NCBI RefSeq assembly: GCF_009707545.1
Contig: NZ_WLYK01000008.1
Span: 248,001 to 312,000, forward strand
Direction: 5' to 3'
Length of the DNA stretch: 64,000 nucleotides
Source of the DNA: Nakamurella alba
GTDB lineage: Bacteria > Actinomycetota > Actinomycetes > Mycobacteriales > Nakamurellaceae
Under the pieces are notes generated by a model that did not search any database, was not told where the DNA came from, and saw only the letters and a program-made list of their open reading frames with translations. Positions 1-7,675 of the stretch are shown in pieces; the stretch's first letter is position 1, and each line of letters starts with the position of its first letter. The translations under genes and the position numbers were made by a program.

Positions 1-1
1 G

Positions 2-130
2 GAGGCCGGCGCCGAGGTGGTCGGGGTGGCCACGGTGATCGACCGGGCGACCGGCGCGGCCGAGGCGGTCCAGGCCCGCGGTCTGCAGTACCGCTACCTG
101 CTGGACCTGCACGACCTGGGGCTGGCCTGA
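2..130 (+). CDS. pyrE: Orotate phosphoribosyltransferase, C-terminal fragment
   Basis: Only the last 42 codons are in the window; the gene begins upstream. The visible tail reads EAGAEVVGVATVIDR followed by a stretch ending YRYLLDLHDLGLA. It has the look of the end of actinobacterial PyrE, where the PRPP-binding loop is followed by a valine-rich strand and a final LxxLDLHDLGL-type end. The enzyme would join orotate to PRPP in pyrimidine synthesis. A methyltransferase gene follows 47 nt downstream on the same strand, as in mycobacteria. The assignment rests on a short fragment, so it is probable, not certain. Confidence 0.7.
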   Translation, partial: EAGAEVVGVATVIDRATGAAEAVQARGLQYRYLLDLHDLGLA

Positions 131-177
131 CCCTCCCGCCGGCCGCGGCCGGTCCCGGTGCTGCCGCGGACGGTCCA

Positions 178-849
178 GTGACTGCCGCGGACGGTCCCGG
201 GGCGGACCTCCCCGGACCGACCGAGTGGGTCACCGGCGAACCGGTCGGCGTCGGCCCGCACCCGCGGCCCTGGCCGGACGACGCGCGGCTGGACCCGGAG
301 CTGCTGTCGAGCGGTGACGCCCGCAACGTCGTCGACGCGTACCGGTACTGGCGGCGGGAGGCGATCGTCGCCGACCTGGACGCCCGGCGGCACCCGTTCG
401 AGGTGGCCATCGAGAACTTCGGCCACGACGCCAACATCGGCACGGTCGTGCGCACGGCGAACGCGTTCCTCGCGGCCCGGGTGCACATCGTCGGGCGGCG
501 CCGGTGGAACCGCCGCGGCGCCATGGTCACCGACCGGTACCAGCACGTGCACCACCACCCCGACGTCGACGCCCTTCTCACCGACGCCGCGGGCCGCGGC
601 CTCACCGTGGTCGCGGTGGACAACGTGCCCGGCGCGGTGCCGCTGGAGACGACCGAACTGCCGCGCGACTGCCTGCTGGTGTTCGGCGCCGAGTCCGGCG
701 GGATCACCGATCCGACCCGGCAGGGCGCGGCACTGACTGTGTCCATCGCCCAGTTCGGGTCCACCCGGTCGGTCAACGCCGGGGTCGCGGCCGGCATCGC
801 CATGCACGCCTGGATCCGGACCCACGCGGACCTGCGCACCGCCTGGTGA
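178..849 (+). CDS. SpoU/TrmH-family RNA 2'-O-ribose methyltransferase
   Basis: 223 residues from a GTG start. The protein carries the three SpoU (SPOUT) motifs in order: an N-terminal NFGHDANIGTVVRTANAF block around residues 80-97, a LLVFGAESGGI block around residues 167-177, and a C-terminal block with SVNAGVAAGIAMHAW around residues 199-213. These build the trefoil-knot SAM site that methylates a 2'-hydroxyl in tRNA or rRNA. Which nucleotide is modified cannot be read from the sequence. It lies 47 nt after pyrE on the same strand and probably shares its transcript. Length is normal for a minimal SpoU enzyme without a long RNA-binding extension. Confidence 0.9.
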   Translation: MTAADGPGADLPGPTEWVTGEPVGVGPHPRPWPDDARLDPELLSSGDARNVVDAYRYWRREAIVADLDARRHPFEVAIENFGHDANIGTVVRTANAFLAARVHIVGRRRWNRRGAMVTDRYQHVHHHPDVDALLTDAAGRGLTVVAVDNVPGAVPLETTELPRDCLLVFGAESGGITDPTRQGAALTVSIAQFGSTRSVNAGVAAGIAMHAWIRTHADLRTAW

Positions 850-861
850 CGCGCTCCCCGG

Positions 862-1131
862 TCAGCGGTAGTCGACGCAGATCTCGTCCGGGCCGGTCAG
901 CGTGATCCCGAACCAGCTGACCCCGCCGGTGCACAGCGCCCGCGGCGACTCCCGGGCCAGGTCACCGATCTGCGAGCGGACGGCGATCGCGCCGATCAGC
1001 AACATCGCGGCGGCGGCCAGCACGGCGATGCGGGCCGCCCAGCGGTGCAGCACGAACAGGCAGACCGCGGCCGCGGCGGCAACGATCGCGATCAGCCAGA
1101 TCAGCCAGGTCTGCGCGCTGGTGGTGTTCAT
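862..1131 (-). CDS. Small two-segment membrane protein
   Basis: 89 residues. There are two hydrophobic stretches, about residues 8-28 and 33-50, followed by a short polar tail containing CTGG, WFGITLTG and EIC. The two tail cysteines could pair outside the cell. The next gene upstream on the same strand (1183-1458) encodes a protein of the same size and plan whose tail also has a cysteine, an FFGIDVTLPG segment and a final cysteine, so the two look like diverged paralogues. The gene converges on the SpoU gene, with stops 12 nt apart. Function unknown. Confidence 0.7.
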   Translation of the reverse strand: MNTTSAQTWLIWLIAIVAAAAAVCLFVLHRWAARIAVLAAAAMLLIGAIAVRSQIGDLARESPRALCTGGVSWFGITLTGPDEICVDYR

Positions 1132-1182
1132 GGCGGGGGTCGGTGGTGACTGTCGTGTCGGGATCAGTGGGCTCGGCGACCG

Positions 1183-1458
1183 TCAGGAACCCGGGCAGCC
1201 CGGCAGGGTGACGTCGATGCCGAAGAAGCTGGGGCTGTCACAGGCCGCGGCACCGACGGCGTTCTGCGCGCCCTCGGCGTAACTGACGATCCGGTCCCGC
1301 TGCTGCCACCCGAAGAAGATGATGACCGCGGCCAGCACCAGCGTGATGATCTTGCCGACGATCTTCTTGATGACGATCGCGAGCACGATCGCCACCACGG
1401 CCAGGCCAATCAGCACCCACATCGCGGTGGTCTTGATCGTCTCGAAGTCGAGTTCCAC
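1183..1458 (-). CDS. Small two-segment membrane protein, paralogue of the preceding one
   Basis: 91 residues. Two adjacent hydrophobic segments, about residues 12-28 and 35-51, are separated by a lysine-rich turn (KKIVGK). The exposed C-terminus has AAACDSPSFFGIDVTLPGC. The cysteine spacing and the FFGI-x-VTLPG motif match the tail of the neighbouring 89-residue protein, suggesting an old tandem duplication. The ATG start gives an N-terminus (MELDFETIK) with no signal peptide. The gene lies downstream of the DedA gene on the same strand and may be co-transcribed with it. Function unknown. Confidence 0.7.
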   Translation of the reverse strand: MELDFETIKTTAMWVLIGLAVVAIVLAIVIKKIVGKIITLVLAAVIIFFGWQQRDRIVSYAEGAQNAVGAAACDSPSFFGIDVTLPGCPGS

Positions 1459-1524
1459 GTCAGGAACCTATCGGTGCGGGGGTCGGGAACCGGTGTGCCG
1501 GGCCGAGGCCCGGAACCCGTGGAC

Positions 1525-2181
1525 TCAGCGCTCGGCGGCGCGGCGCCGGCGCTGCCGCAGGTGCAGCAGGGCCGGGATCGCGGACATCAGCACCACGATG
1601 ACCACGGCGCCGACGAAGATCAGGTCGACGTTCTCGGCGATGAAGTCGATCCGGCCGAGGAAGTAGCCGGCCAGGGTGACAATGCCCACCCACAGCGCGC
1701 CGCCGATGGCGGAGTACAGGGTGAAGATCTTGGCGTCCATCTTGGAGGCGCCGGCCATGACGGTCGCGACAGTGCGCACGATCGGCACGAACCGCGCCAG
1801 CACCACGGTGATCTTGCCGTACTTGGCGAAGAACGCCTCGGACTTCTCGATGTACTCCGGCTTGAGGAACTTGGCGTCCGGTCGCTTGAACACTGCCGGT
1901 CCGACCTTGCGGCCGATCCAGTAGCCGACCATGTTGCCCACGAAGGCGGCCACCCAGAGCAGGGCGAGGAAGAGCCAGATGTTGACATCCAGGGTGCCTG
2001 TGGCCACGAGAAGTCCTGCGATGAACAACAGGGTGTCGCCGGGCAGGAAGAAGCCGATGAGCAGACCGCACTCGGCGAACAGGATGGCCATGACGACAGC
2101 TGTGGCCCAGGGGCCTGCCCCGTTGAGGATCACCTCAGGGTCCAGCCAGCTCGGGAGGATCGACATCTCGGAGGTGGTCAC
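1525..2181 (-). CDS. DedA-family membrane protein
   Basis: About 218 residues from GTG 2181; an ATG 15 nt inside is an alternative. DedA/VTT-family features are the N-terminal amphipathic segment before FAECGLLIGFFLPGDTLL, the glycine-rich GYWIGRKVG, and the FARFVPIVRT-type arginine motif (here LARFVPIVRT) at about residues 138-147. The family comprises polytopic inner-membrane proteins linked to undecaprenyl-phosphate and phospholipid flipping and to envelope integrity. A -10-like TAACCT lies 8 nt upstream of the GTG, which suggests a nearly leaderless mRNA. The longer frame upstream has no ribosome site and is not favoured. A DedA gene next to fba is also found in mycobacteria. Confidence 0.88.
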   Translation of the reverse strand: MTTSEMSILPSWLDPEVILNGAGPWATAVVMAILFAECGLLIGFFLPGDTLLFIAGLLVATGTLDVNIWLFLALLWVAAFVGNMVGYWIGRKVGPAVFKRPDAKFLKPEYIEKSEAFFAKYGKITVVLARFVPIVRTVATVMAGASKMDAKIFTLYSAIGGALWVGIVTLAGYFLGRIDFIAENVDLIFVGAVVIVVLMSAIPALLHLRQRRRRAAER

Positions 2182-2330
2182 GGCTGCAAAGGTTACCGGC
2201 CCGGATACGCCGCCAGTGTGAAATCGCTGATCAGCGCCGATGAAAGAAGTCACGCCGGTTCCGGGAACCGGATCGGGTTCGCTGAGCGGTGCTCAGGAAA
2301 ACGGACGGACGTACCGGGCGCCGCGAAGGA

Positions 2331-2576
2331 TCAGAACAGCCAGAGACTGATCACGCCGAGCACCGCGCCGGAGACGAGGGCGGCAGCGCCGATCACCAGG
2401 ATCAGGGTGCGGTCGGTCCAGCCCTGACCGCGGGACCCGCGGGCGGCAGGGGTGTTCCGGCTTGCGTCCGCAGCCGGCTTCGGCCCGCCGGCCATCGCCC
2501 GCAACGCCTGCTGCAGCACCTGTTCGGCCTTCGGGTCGGGCTCGCCGGCGGCCGGCCCGGGAGGGGGCACGCGCAC
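2331..2576 (-). CDS. Small C-tail-anchored membrane protein downstream of a sigma factor
   Basis: 81 residues from GTG 2576, 3 nt after the sigma-factor stop, so translation is probably coupled. The first 50 or so residues are polar and rich in proline and alanine, with a predicted short helix (KAEQVLQQALRAMAG). The last 25 residues form a single hydrophobic helix that ends at the C-terminus (SLWLF). Such a protein would sit on the membrane with its N-terminus in the cytoplasm. Its place in the operon suggests it could modulate the sigma factor, but it shows no zinc anti-sigma motif. Function is inference. Confidence 0.6.
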   Translation of the reverse strand: MRVPPPGPAAGEPDPKAEQVLQQALRAMAGGPKPAADASRNTPAARGSRGQGWTDRTLILVIGAAALVSGAVLGVISLWLF

Positions 2577-2579
2577 CGG

Positions 2580-3218
2580 TCAGCGGGCCCGCATGATGTC
2601 GCCGAGCTTGGCGACCGCGCGGCTGGCCGTCGACTTCACCGTGCCCTTGGACAGCCCGGTGGCCTCGGCGATCTCCGCCTCGGACAGTCCGCCGTAGTAG
2701 CGCAGCACCAGTACCTCGCGCTGCCGCGGGGCCAGGTCGCCGAGGGCGGCGACCACCGCCTGGTGCTCGGCGGTCAGCATCGCGAGCGACTCGGCGGAAC
2801 GCGCGGTGCCGGCGTGCGGCGGGACGTAGGCGCGGGCGGTGCGCCGGCGGCGCAGCATCGACCGGGAGCCGTTGACCACCGCGGTGCGCAGGTAGCCGAT
2901 GGCGGCGGCGCTGTCGCGCAGCCCGTCCCAGTTCCGGAACAGGCCGGCGAACGCCTCCTGCACCACGTCCTCCGCGCTGGCCTGGTCGTCCACCAGCAGG
3001 ATCGCCAGCCGGACCATCCCCATCCGGTGGCTGCGGTAGAGGTCGTCGATGGTCAGCGGCGCGTCCGGCGGTGCGGCGGGCTCCGCGATCGCCGGGTTGA
3101 GCTGGGCCAGGGTGCCGAGGGTGCGCTCGACGACGGCCTCTGAGTAATCGGAGCCGGAATGGTCGGGGGAGCCGCCGGCGGGCCCGGGGGGCATGGCGTA
3201 GTGACCTTCGGTGGACAC
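2580..3218 (-). CDS. SigE-family (ECF-type) RNA polymerase sigma factor
   Basis: About 212 residues from GTG 3218, chosen because a GAGGAGG ribosome site lies just upstream; longer frames lack one. Region 2 covers about residues 55-115 (DDLYRSHRMGMVRLAILLVDDQASAEDVVQEAF, given in part) and region 4 about 150-205, with the usual LAPRQREVLVLRYY helix, then a helix-turn-helix (EAEIAEATGLSKGTVKS). The 40 N-terminal residues are proline/glycine-rich. This is the plan of the actinobacterial SigE/sigma-70-like small factors that often pair with a membrane protein. A small tail-anchored protein follows, coupled to it. The target promoters are unknown. Confidence 0.88.
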   Translation of the reverse strand: MSTEGHYAMPPGPAGGSPDHSGSDYSEAVVERTLGTLAQLNPAIAEPAAPPDAPLTIDDLYRSHRMGMVRLAILLVDDQASAEDVVQEAFAGLFRNWDGLRDSAAAIGYLRTAVVNGSRSMLRRRRTARAYVPPHAGTARSAESLAMLTAEHQAVVAALGDLAPRQREVLVLRYYGGLSEAEIAEATGLSKGTVKSTASRAVAKLGDIMRAR

Positions 3219-3682
3219 CTGGTTGCCTCCTCGTCGACCCGCCCCGGACCCGGCGCCGGATCCGACGGTGCGCGGGACCGCGGCCGGGTGTCCGGATCGT
3301 ACGTCCGATGACCCTCCGCGGTCCCGGGTTCGGCGGCCGCCACCCGCCCGGCGGAGCGGCCGCACGCCCGCTTCCGGGCAGGAAGCCGGCCGCCGGTGGG
3401 TCGCCGGTGGCCGCTACAGCTGTCCGGTGATCGACGGATGTGACGAAAGAGGCGCTGTGACAGCCGGTTCCGGTTGTGTACCACCGATGTCCGCCGCCAC
3501 GCCGTGCGGCCTGCGGTTTGGCAGTTCCATGTGTCTGCTCTGTGACCGGAATGAGCACGCGGTTACGTAATCGTTACGTCCACAGCGTGCCCTCAACTTG
3601 CACAGGCCGATTGCAAACGCTTTCATGGCGGGGTGCTGTGAGCGCCCTCACAGCCCAACGTCAAGAAACGGAGGTCAGCCGA
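3219..3682 (+). other. Regulatory region upstream of the sugar ABC operon
   Basis: No convincing gene is present. The region is the divergent control space between the sigma-factor gene and the sugar-binding lipoprotein gene. It holds a direct repeat of GTTACGT at 3562-3568 and 3573-3579, an 11-bp period that puts both copies on one face of the helix, and a LacI-type operator at 3612-3625. The lipoprotein's ribosome site is the GGAG near 3671. Confidence 0.6.
3598..3626 (+). promoter_or_regulatory. Candidate promoter and LacI/GalR-type operator of the sugar ABC operon
   Basis: The operator is TGCAAACGCTTTCA at 3612-3625, which fits the central-CG palindrome TGNAANCGNTTNCA bound by LacI/GalR regulators. 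A possible -35 (TTGCAC, 3598-3603) and a weak -10 (TTTCAT, 3621-3626) are 17 nt apart, so a repressor on the operator would cover the spacer and -10. The LacI-family gene 4 kb downstream is the obvious candidate ligand. The operator match is strong, the promoter hexamers are weaker. Confidence 0.7.
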
Positions 3683-5182
3683 GTGTCACGTACTCCGGCT
3701 AGGAAGGCGATGGCCACCATCGCAGGGATCAGCGCCCTCGCGCTGATCATGACCGCCTGTGGAGGCAGCAGCAACGAAGCCACCACCACCACCCCGGCCG
3801 GCAGCACCGCTGCGTCGGCCACCACCGAGGCCCCGGCCTCGTCGAGCGGGGGCTCCTCGGAGGCCCCGACCTCCTCCGGCGGGTCCGAGACGTCCACCAG
3901 CTCCGGCGGCAGCGGCACCGTCCCCGGTGACGACGACACCTGGTGCGACACCATCAAGAGCAACTGGGCCGACATCTCCGGCAAGTCCGTCTCGGTCTAC
4001 ACCAGCATCGTGGCCGCCGAGGCCGAGGGTCTGAAGAACTCCTGGACCGACTTCACCGACTGCACCGGCGTCACCGTGAACTACAACGGTGACAAGAACT
4101 TCGAGCAGCAGGTCGTGGTGCAGGCGCAGTCCGGCAACCCGTCGGACATCGCGTTCGTGCCGCAGCCCGGTCTGCTCAAGACCCTGGTCGACACCGGCAC
4201 CGTCGTCGCCGCCCCGCAGCAGGTCCAGGACAACGTGGACAAGTACTGGGATCCGGGCTGGAAGACCTACGGCACCATCAACGACACCTTCTACGCCGCC
4301 CCGCTCGGCGCGAACGTGAAGTCGCTGGTCTGGTACTCGCCGAAGATGTTCGAGGCTAAGGGCTACACGATCCCGCAGACCTGGGACGAGATGGTCGCGC
4401 TGTCCGACAAGATCGCTGCCGATCCGGACGGTGTGAAGCCGTGGTGCGCCGGTATCGAGTCGGGCAACGCCACCGGCTGGACCGCCACCGACTGGCTGGA
4501 GGAGGTCGTGATGCGCCAGGCCGGGCCTGACGTCTACGACCAGTGGGTCAGCCACGAGGTCAAGTTCTCCGACGCGCCGATCGCGACCGCGCTGGCCACC
4601 GTCGGCAGCATCTGGAAGAACGAGAAGTACGTCAACGCCGGCATCGGCGACGTCTCCTCGATCGCCACCCAGGGCTTCGACACCGCGGGTGCCCCGATCC
4701 AGGCCGGCCAGTGCTACATGATGCAGCAGGCGAACTTCTACGCCTCGAACTGGACGGGCAACCCGACCATCTCCGAGGACGGCGACATCTTCGCCTTCTA
4801 CCTGCCGACGATCGATCCGCAGTTCGGCAAGCCGGTCGAGGTCGGTGGCGAGTTCACCACCGCCTTCTCCGACCGTCCGGAGGTGCAGGCGTTCCAGTTC
4901 TACCTGTCCACCGCGCACTGGGCGAACAATCAGTCCAAGTCGGCCAACTCCCGCATCTCGGCCAACAAGGGCCTGCTGATCGACAACGTCCAGGGCGACC
5001 TGAACAAGCTCTGCGTCGGCATCCTGCAGGACACCGAGGCGATCTCCCGCTTCGACGCCTCCGACCTGATGCCGGCCGCGGTCGGCTCGGGCGCCGAGTG
5101 GCAGCAGCTGACCGCGTGGATCACCGGTCAGGACGACGCGACCACGCTGGCCGCGATCGACGCCGCCTGGCCCGCCAGCTGA
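3683..5182 (+). CDS. Sugar ABC transporter substrate-binding lipoprotein (alpha-glucoside type)
   Basis: 499 residues from GTG 3683, preceded by GGAGG-like bases about 8 nt upstream; the in-frame extension to 3476 lacks a signal peptide and is rejected. Residues 1-25 form a lipoprotein signal ending in the lipobox IMTAC, so Cys is lipidated. A Ser/Thr/Gly-rich tether of about 55 residues follows, then a family 1 solute-binding fold starting near WCDTIKSNW. The permeases with long N-termini suggest the AglEFG alpha-glucoside type, but the sugar is not proven. First gene of a three-gene import operon. No ATPase is encoded here, so a shared MsiK-type ATPase is likely. Confidence 0.88.
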   Translation: MSRTPARKAMATIAGISALALIMTACGGSSNEATTTTPAGSTAASATTEAPASSSGGSSEAPTSSGGSETSTSSGGSGTVPGDDDTWCDTIKSNWADISGKSVSVYTSIVAAEAEGLKNSWTDFTDCTGVTVNYNGDKNFEQQVVVQAQSGNPSDIAFVPQPGLLKTLVDTGTVVAAPQQVQDNVDKYWDPGWKTYGTINDTFYAAPLGANVKSLVWYSPKMFEAKGYTIPQTWDEMVALSDKIAADPDGVKPWCAGIESGNATGWTATDWLEEVVMRQAGPDVYDQWVSHEVKFSDAPIATALATVGSIWKNEKYVNAGIGDVSSIATQGFDTAGAPIQAGQCYMMQQANFYASNWTGNPTISEDGDIFAFYLPTIDPQFGKPVEVGGEFTTAFSDRPEVQAFQFYLSTAHWANNQSKSANSRISANKGLLIDNVQGDLNKLCVGILQDTEAISRFDASDLMPAAVGSGAEWQQLTAWITGQDDATTLAAIDAAWPAS

Positions 5183-5189
5183 TCCCCAC

Positions 5190-5224
5190 CGGTCCCGGCC
5201 GCTCACCGCGAGCGGCCGGGACCG
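5190..5224 (+). terminator. Strong hairpin directly after the sugar-binding gene
   Basis: Perfect 14-bp inverted repeat: CGGTCCCGGCCGCT at 5190-5203 and its complement at 5211-5224, with a 7-nt loop. It begins 7 nt after the stop codon and has no T-run of its own. It could stabilise the upstream mRNA against 3' decay or help attenuate transcription into the permease genes. Confidence 0.75.
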
Positions 5225-5244
5225 TCCGGGTCTGCGGCAGCAGT

Positions 5245-5279
5245 CCCGTCACCGGAACTTCCTCGGTGACAGGGTTTTT
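5245..5279 (+). terminator. Rho-independent terminator-like element with T-run
   Basis: CCC plus GTCACCG (5245-5254) pairs with CGGTGAC (5264-5270) and GGG (5272-5274) around a bulged A, and TTTTT follows at once (5275-5279). This is a canonical intrinsic terminator shape, unusual in being placed inside the operon. Partial read-through would give more binding protein than permease. Confidence 0.7.
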
Positions 5280-5310
5280 CCAGTTTCTCCAGCTTCTCCA
5301 GTGATGCACG

Positions 5311-5355
5311 GGTGGACCCCGGACCCTGTCGAGTCCAGCGGGTCCGGGGTCCACC
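5311..5355 (+). repeat. 16-bp perfect inverted repeat between binding protein and permease genes
   Basis: GGTGGACCCCGGACCC at 5311-5326 is repeated inverted at 5340-5355 with a 13-nt loop. No T-run follows. It is the third stable hairpin in the 271-nt gap between these two operon genes, and lies about 100 nt before the permease start. Confidence 0.7.
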
Positions 5356-5453
5356 TGTCGCAGTTCCACGCACGTACGACCGGGATCGGGACCGGGCCTC
5401 TCGTGGCACCCCCTCCGGCCGACCTCATCCGCTCTCCGACGGAGGGACAGAAA

Positions 5454-6641
5454 GTGACCGATCAGCAAGTGCGGACGGTGGCAACGCCGCCACCGGCTCC
5501 ACCGGCCCGGGCCGAACGCCAGGGTGTGTCCTGGGTGTCGATCGTGGTGTGGCTGGTGATCGTCGCGGCGATCGCCGGCATCATCATTGCGAGCCTGGGT
5601 GGCGGCGAGACCGGGTTGTTGTTCAAGGCGCGGGAGCAGCACGGCTGGCTCGCCACGGCGATCTTCAACCCGACCAGTGCGGGTCAGAAGATCTTCGTGA
5701 TGATCCTGGCGATCCTGTTGTTCGTGGTGATCATGGGCGTGATCCTGTGGGCCATCGACCGGCCGAAGGTGCCGTTGGGGGTGCTGGTCGCCGGGTTCCT
5801 CGGGCCGGTGGTGATCGCGCTGTCCGGTGGTCTGCTGTGGTCCGGGATCAGCACGATCATCAAGTCGTTCCAGACGTTCAACAGCTCGGGGCAGTCCACC
5901 GGATGGGCCGGGTTCGACAACTACACCCGGATCTTCACCGCGGCCAACCAGAACATGCTGATCAACACGGTGCTGTGGATCTTCCTGGTGCCGATCCTGG
6001 CCACCGCGTTCGGCCTGGTCTACGCCACCCTGGTGGATCGGACCCGGTTCGAGGCCGCGGCCAAGGCGCTGATCTTCCTGCCCACCGCGATCTCGATGGT
6101 GGCCGCCTCGGTCATCTGGCGCTACGTCTACTACCAGCCCTCCCCGTCGGGGAAGGAACAGGTCGGCCTGCTCAACGCGCTGGTCGAGCTGGTCGGCGGT
6201 ACGCCGCAGAACTGGACCACCAAGTTCCCGCTCGGCACGCTCGCGCTGATCGTGGTGATGATCTGGATCCAGGCGGGCTTCGCGATGACGGTGCTCTCGG
6301 CGGCGATCAAGGCCGTGCCGGACGACATCATCGAGGCCGCCAAGATCGACGGCGCGACCGGGATGCGGCTGTTCTGGTCGGTCACCATCCCGACCATCCG
6401 GCCCACCCTGGTGGTGGTGCTGACCACGGTCGCGATCGCGTCGCTCAAGACGTTCGACATCGTCAACGTCATGGGCGGCAACCTGCCGGTGAACAACATC
6501 GTCGCGAACGCCTTCTACAACGCCAGCTCGGTGCAGCAGCCCGGCTGGGCCGGCGCCTACGCGGTGATCATCTTCATCGTGGTCACCCCGGTGATCATCT
6601 TCAACGTCCGCCAGATGAAGAAGTCGGAGGCCATCCGATGA
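5454..6641 (+). CDS. Sugar ABC transporter permease 1 (MalF/AglF-like)
   Basis: 395 residues from GTG 5454, with GGAGG at 5441-5445 as ribosome site. After a short cytoplasmic N-terminus come two extra membrane helices (about residues 26-46 and 78-100), then the six-helix permease core starting near residue 160. The ATPase-docking EAA loop is visible as EAAKIDGATGMRLFWSVTIP near residue 298. The extra N-terminal helices and the long periplasmic loop after DRPKVP recall MalF and AglF. The next permease overlaps by 4 nt (ATGA), so the two are translated together as a heterodimeric channel. Confidence 0.9.
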   Translation: MTDQQVRTVATPPPAPPARAERQGVSWVSIVVWLVIVAAIAGIIIASLGGGETGLLFKAREQHGWLATAIFNPTSAGQKIFVMILAILLFVVIMGVILWAIDRPKVPLGVLVAGFLGPVVIALSGGLLWSGISTIIKSFQTFNSSGQSTGWAGFDNYTRIFTAANQNMLINTVLWIFLVPILATAFGLVYATLVDRTRFEAAAKALIFLPTAISMVAASVIWRYVYYQPSPSGKEQVGLLNALVELVGGTPQNWTTKFPLGTLALIVVMIWIQAGFAMTVLSAAIKAVPDDIIEAAKIDGATGMRLFWSVTIPTIRPTLVVVLTTVAIASLKTFDIVNVMGGNLPVNNIVANAFYNASSVQQPGWAGAYAVIIFIVVTPVIIFNVRQMKKSEAIR

Positions 6642-7567
6642 CCACCACCACACCTCCGATGCTGGTCGAGCCCGAGGGCAAGGTCAGCGCCCGCAAGCTC
6701 AAGGCGCAACTGCGGGCCCAGGAGGCGAAGACGAAGCTGTCCTCGCCGTGGGCCTCCGGGCTCGCGATCATCATCGCGATCCTGTGGACGCTGCCCACGT
6801 TCGGCCTGCTGGTCAACTCGCTGCGCACCACCCCCGGCCCGACCACCTCCGGCTGGTGGAAGTTCTGGAGCAACGGGATCGGGTTCACCTTCGAGAACTA
6901 CACCAACGCCTGGACCGGCAACGGCGCGCAGCCGCTGTCGGACTTCATCCTCAACTCGATCATCATCACGCTGCCCGCGGTGTTCATCCCGATCACCCTT
7001 GCCCTGCTGGCCGCCTACGCCTTCGCGTGGATCGACTTCAAGGGCAAGAACATCCTGTTCATCGCGGTGTTCGTGATGCAGGTGGTGCCGATCCAGGTCG
7101 CCCTGATCCCGCTGAACACGGTGTACGTCAAGCTCGGCCTGAACACCTCGTTCTGGTCGATCTGGTTGTCGCACACCATCTTCGGCCTGCCGCTGGCGAT
7201 CTTCCTGCTGCACAACTTCATGAAGGAGATCCCCGGCTCGCTCATCGAGGCGGCACGGGTGGACGGGGCCGGCCACGTCCGGATCTTCTTCCAGGTGCTG
7301 ATGCCGCTGCTGGTCCCGGCCATCGCGTCCTTCGGCATCTTCCAGTTCCTGTGGGTCTGGAACGACCTGCTGGTCGCGCTGACCTTCTCCAGCCAGAACA
7401 CCTCGCCGATCACCAAGGGCATCCAGCAGCTCACCACCCAGTTCGGCCAGCAGGGCAACATCCTGCCCGCCGCAGCGGTGCTGGCCATGCTCGTGCCATT
7501 GGCGGTGTTCCTGTCACTGCAACGGTTCTTCGTCCGCGGCCTGCTCGCAGGCAGCGTCAAGGGCTGA
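6638..7567 (+). CDS. Sugar ABC transporter permease 2 (MalG/AglG-like)
   Basis: 309 residues. The ATG overlaps the stop of the first permease (ATGA), which indicates translational coupling. A polar N-terminus of about 45 residues precedes six hydrophobic segments; the EAA loop is EAARVDGAGHVRIFFQVLMP near residue 205. It is the second half of the membrane channel with the preceding permease. No nucleotide-binding subunit follows; instead a hairpin at 7586-7622 ends the transcript and a LacI regulator starts. Substrate by analogy is an alpha-linked oligosaccharide, which is an inference. Confidence 0.9.
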   Translation: MTTTTPPMLVEPEGKVSARKLKAQLRAQEAKTKLSSPWASGLAIIIAILWTLPTFGLLVNSLRTTPGPTTSGWWKFWSNGIGFTFENYTNAWTGNGAQPLSDFILNSIIITLPAVFIPITLALLAAYAFAWIDFKGKNILFIAVFVMQVVPIQVALIPLNTVYVKLGLNTSFWSIWLSHTIFGLPLAIFLLHNFMKEIPGSLIEAARVDGAGHVRIFFQVLMPLLVPAIASFGIFQFLWVWNDLLVALTFSSQNTSPITKGIQQLTTQFGQQGNILPAAAVLAMLVPLAVFLSLQRFFVRGLLAGSVKG

Positions 7568-7585
7568 CCCTGCTCCTCCGTACCT

Positions 7586-7622
7586 GCTCCGGTCCGTCGG
7601 CCCACCGCCGCCGGACCGGAGC
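7586..7622 (+). terminator. Hairpin after the ABC permease genes
   Basis: GCTCCGGTCCG (7586-7596) pairs perfectly with 7612-7622 around a 15-nt loop. It starts 19 nt after the permease stop and lies before the LacI gene. No T-run, as is common in GC-rich actinobacteria. Read-through into the regulator gene remains possible. Confidence 0.6.
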
Positions 7623-7675
7623 GGGCGAGGAGGGCTGTCCCGCACCGGCCCGTCCCGGTGCGGAGAGGAAGAACG

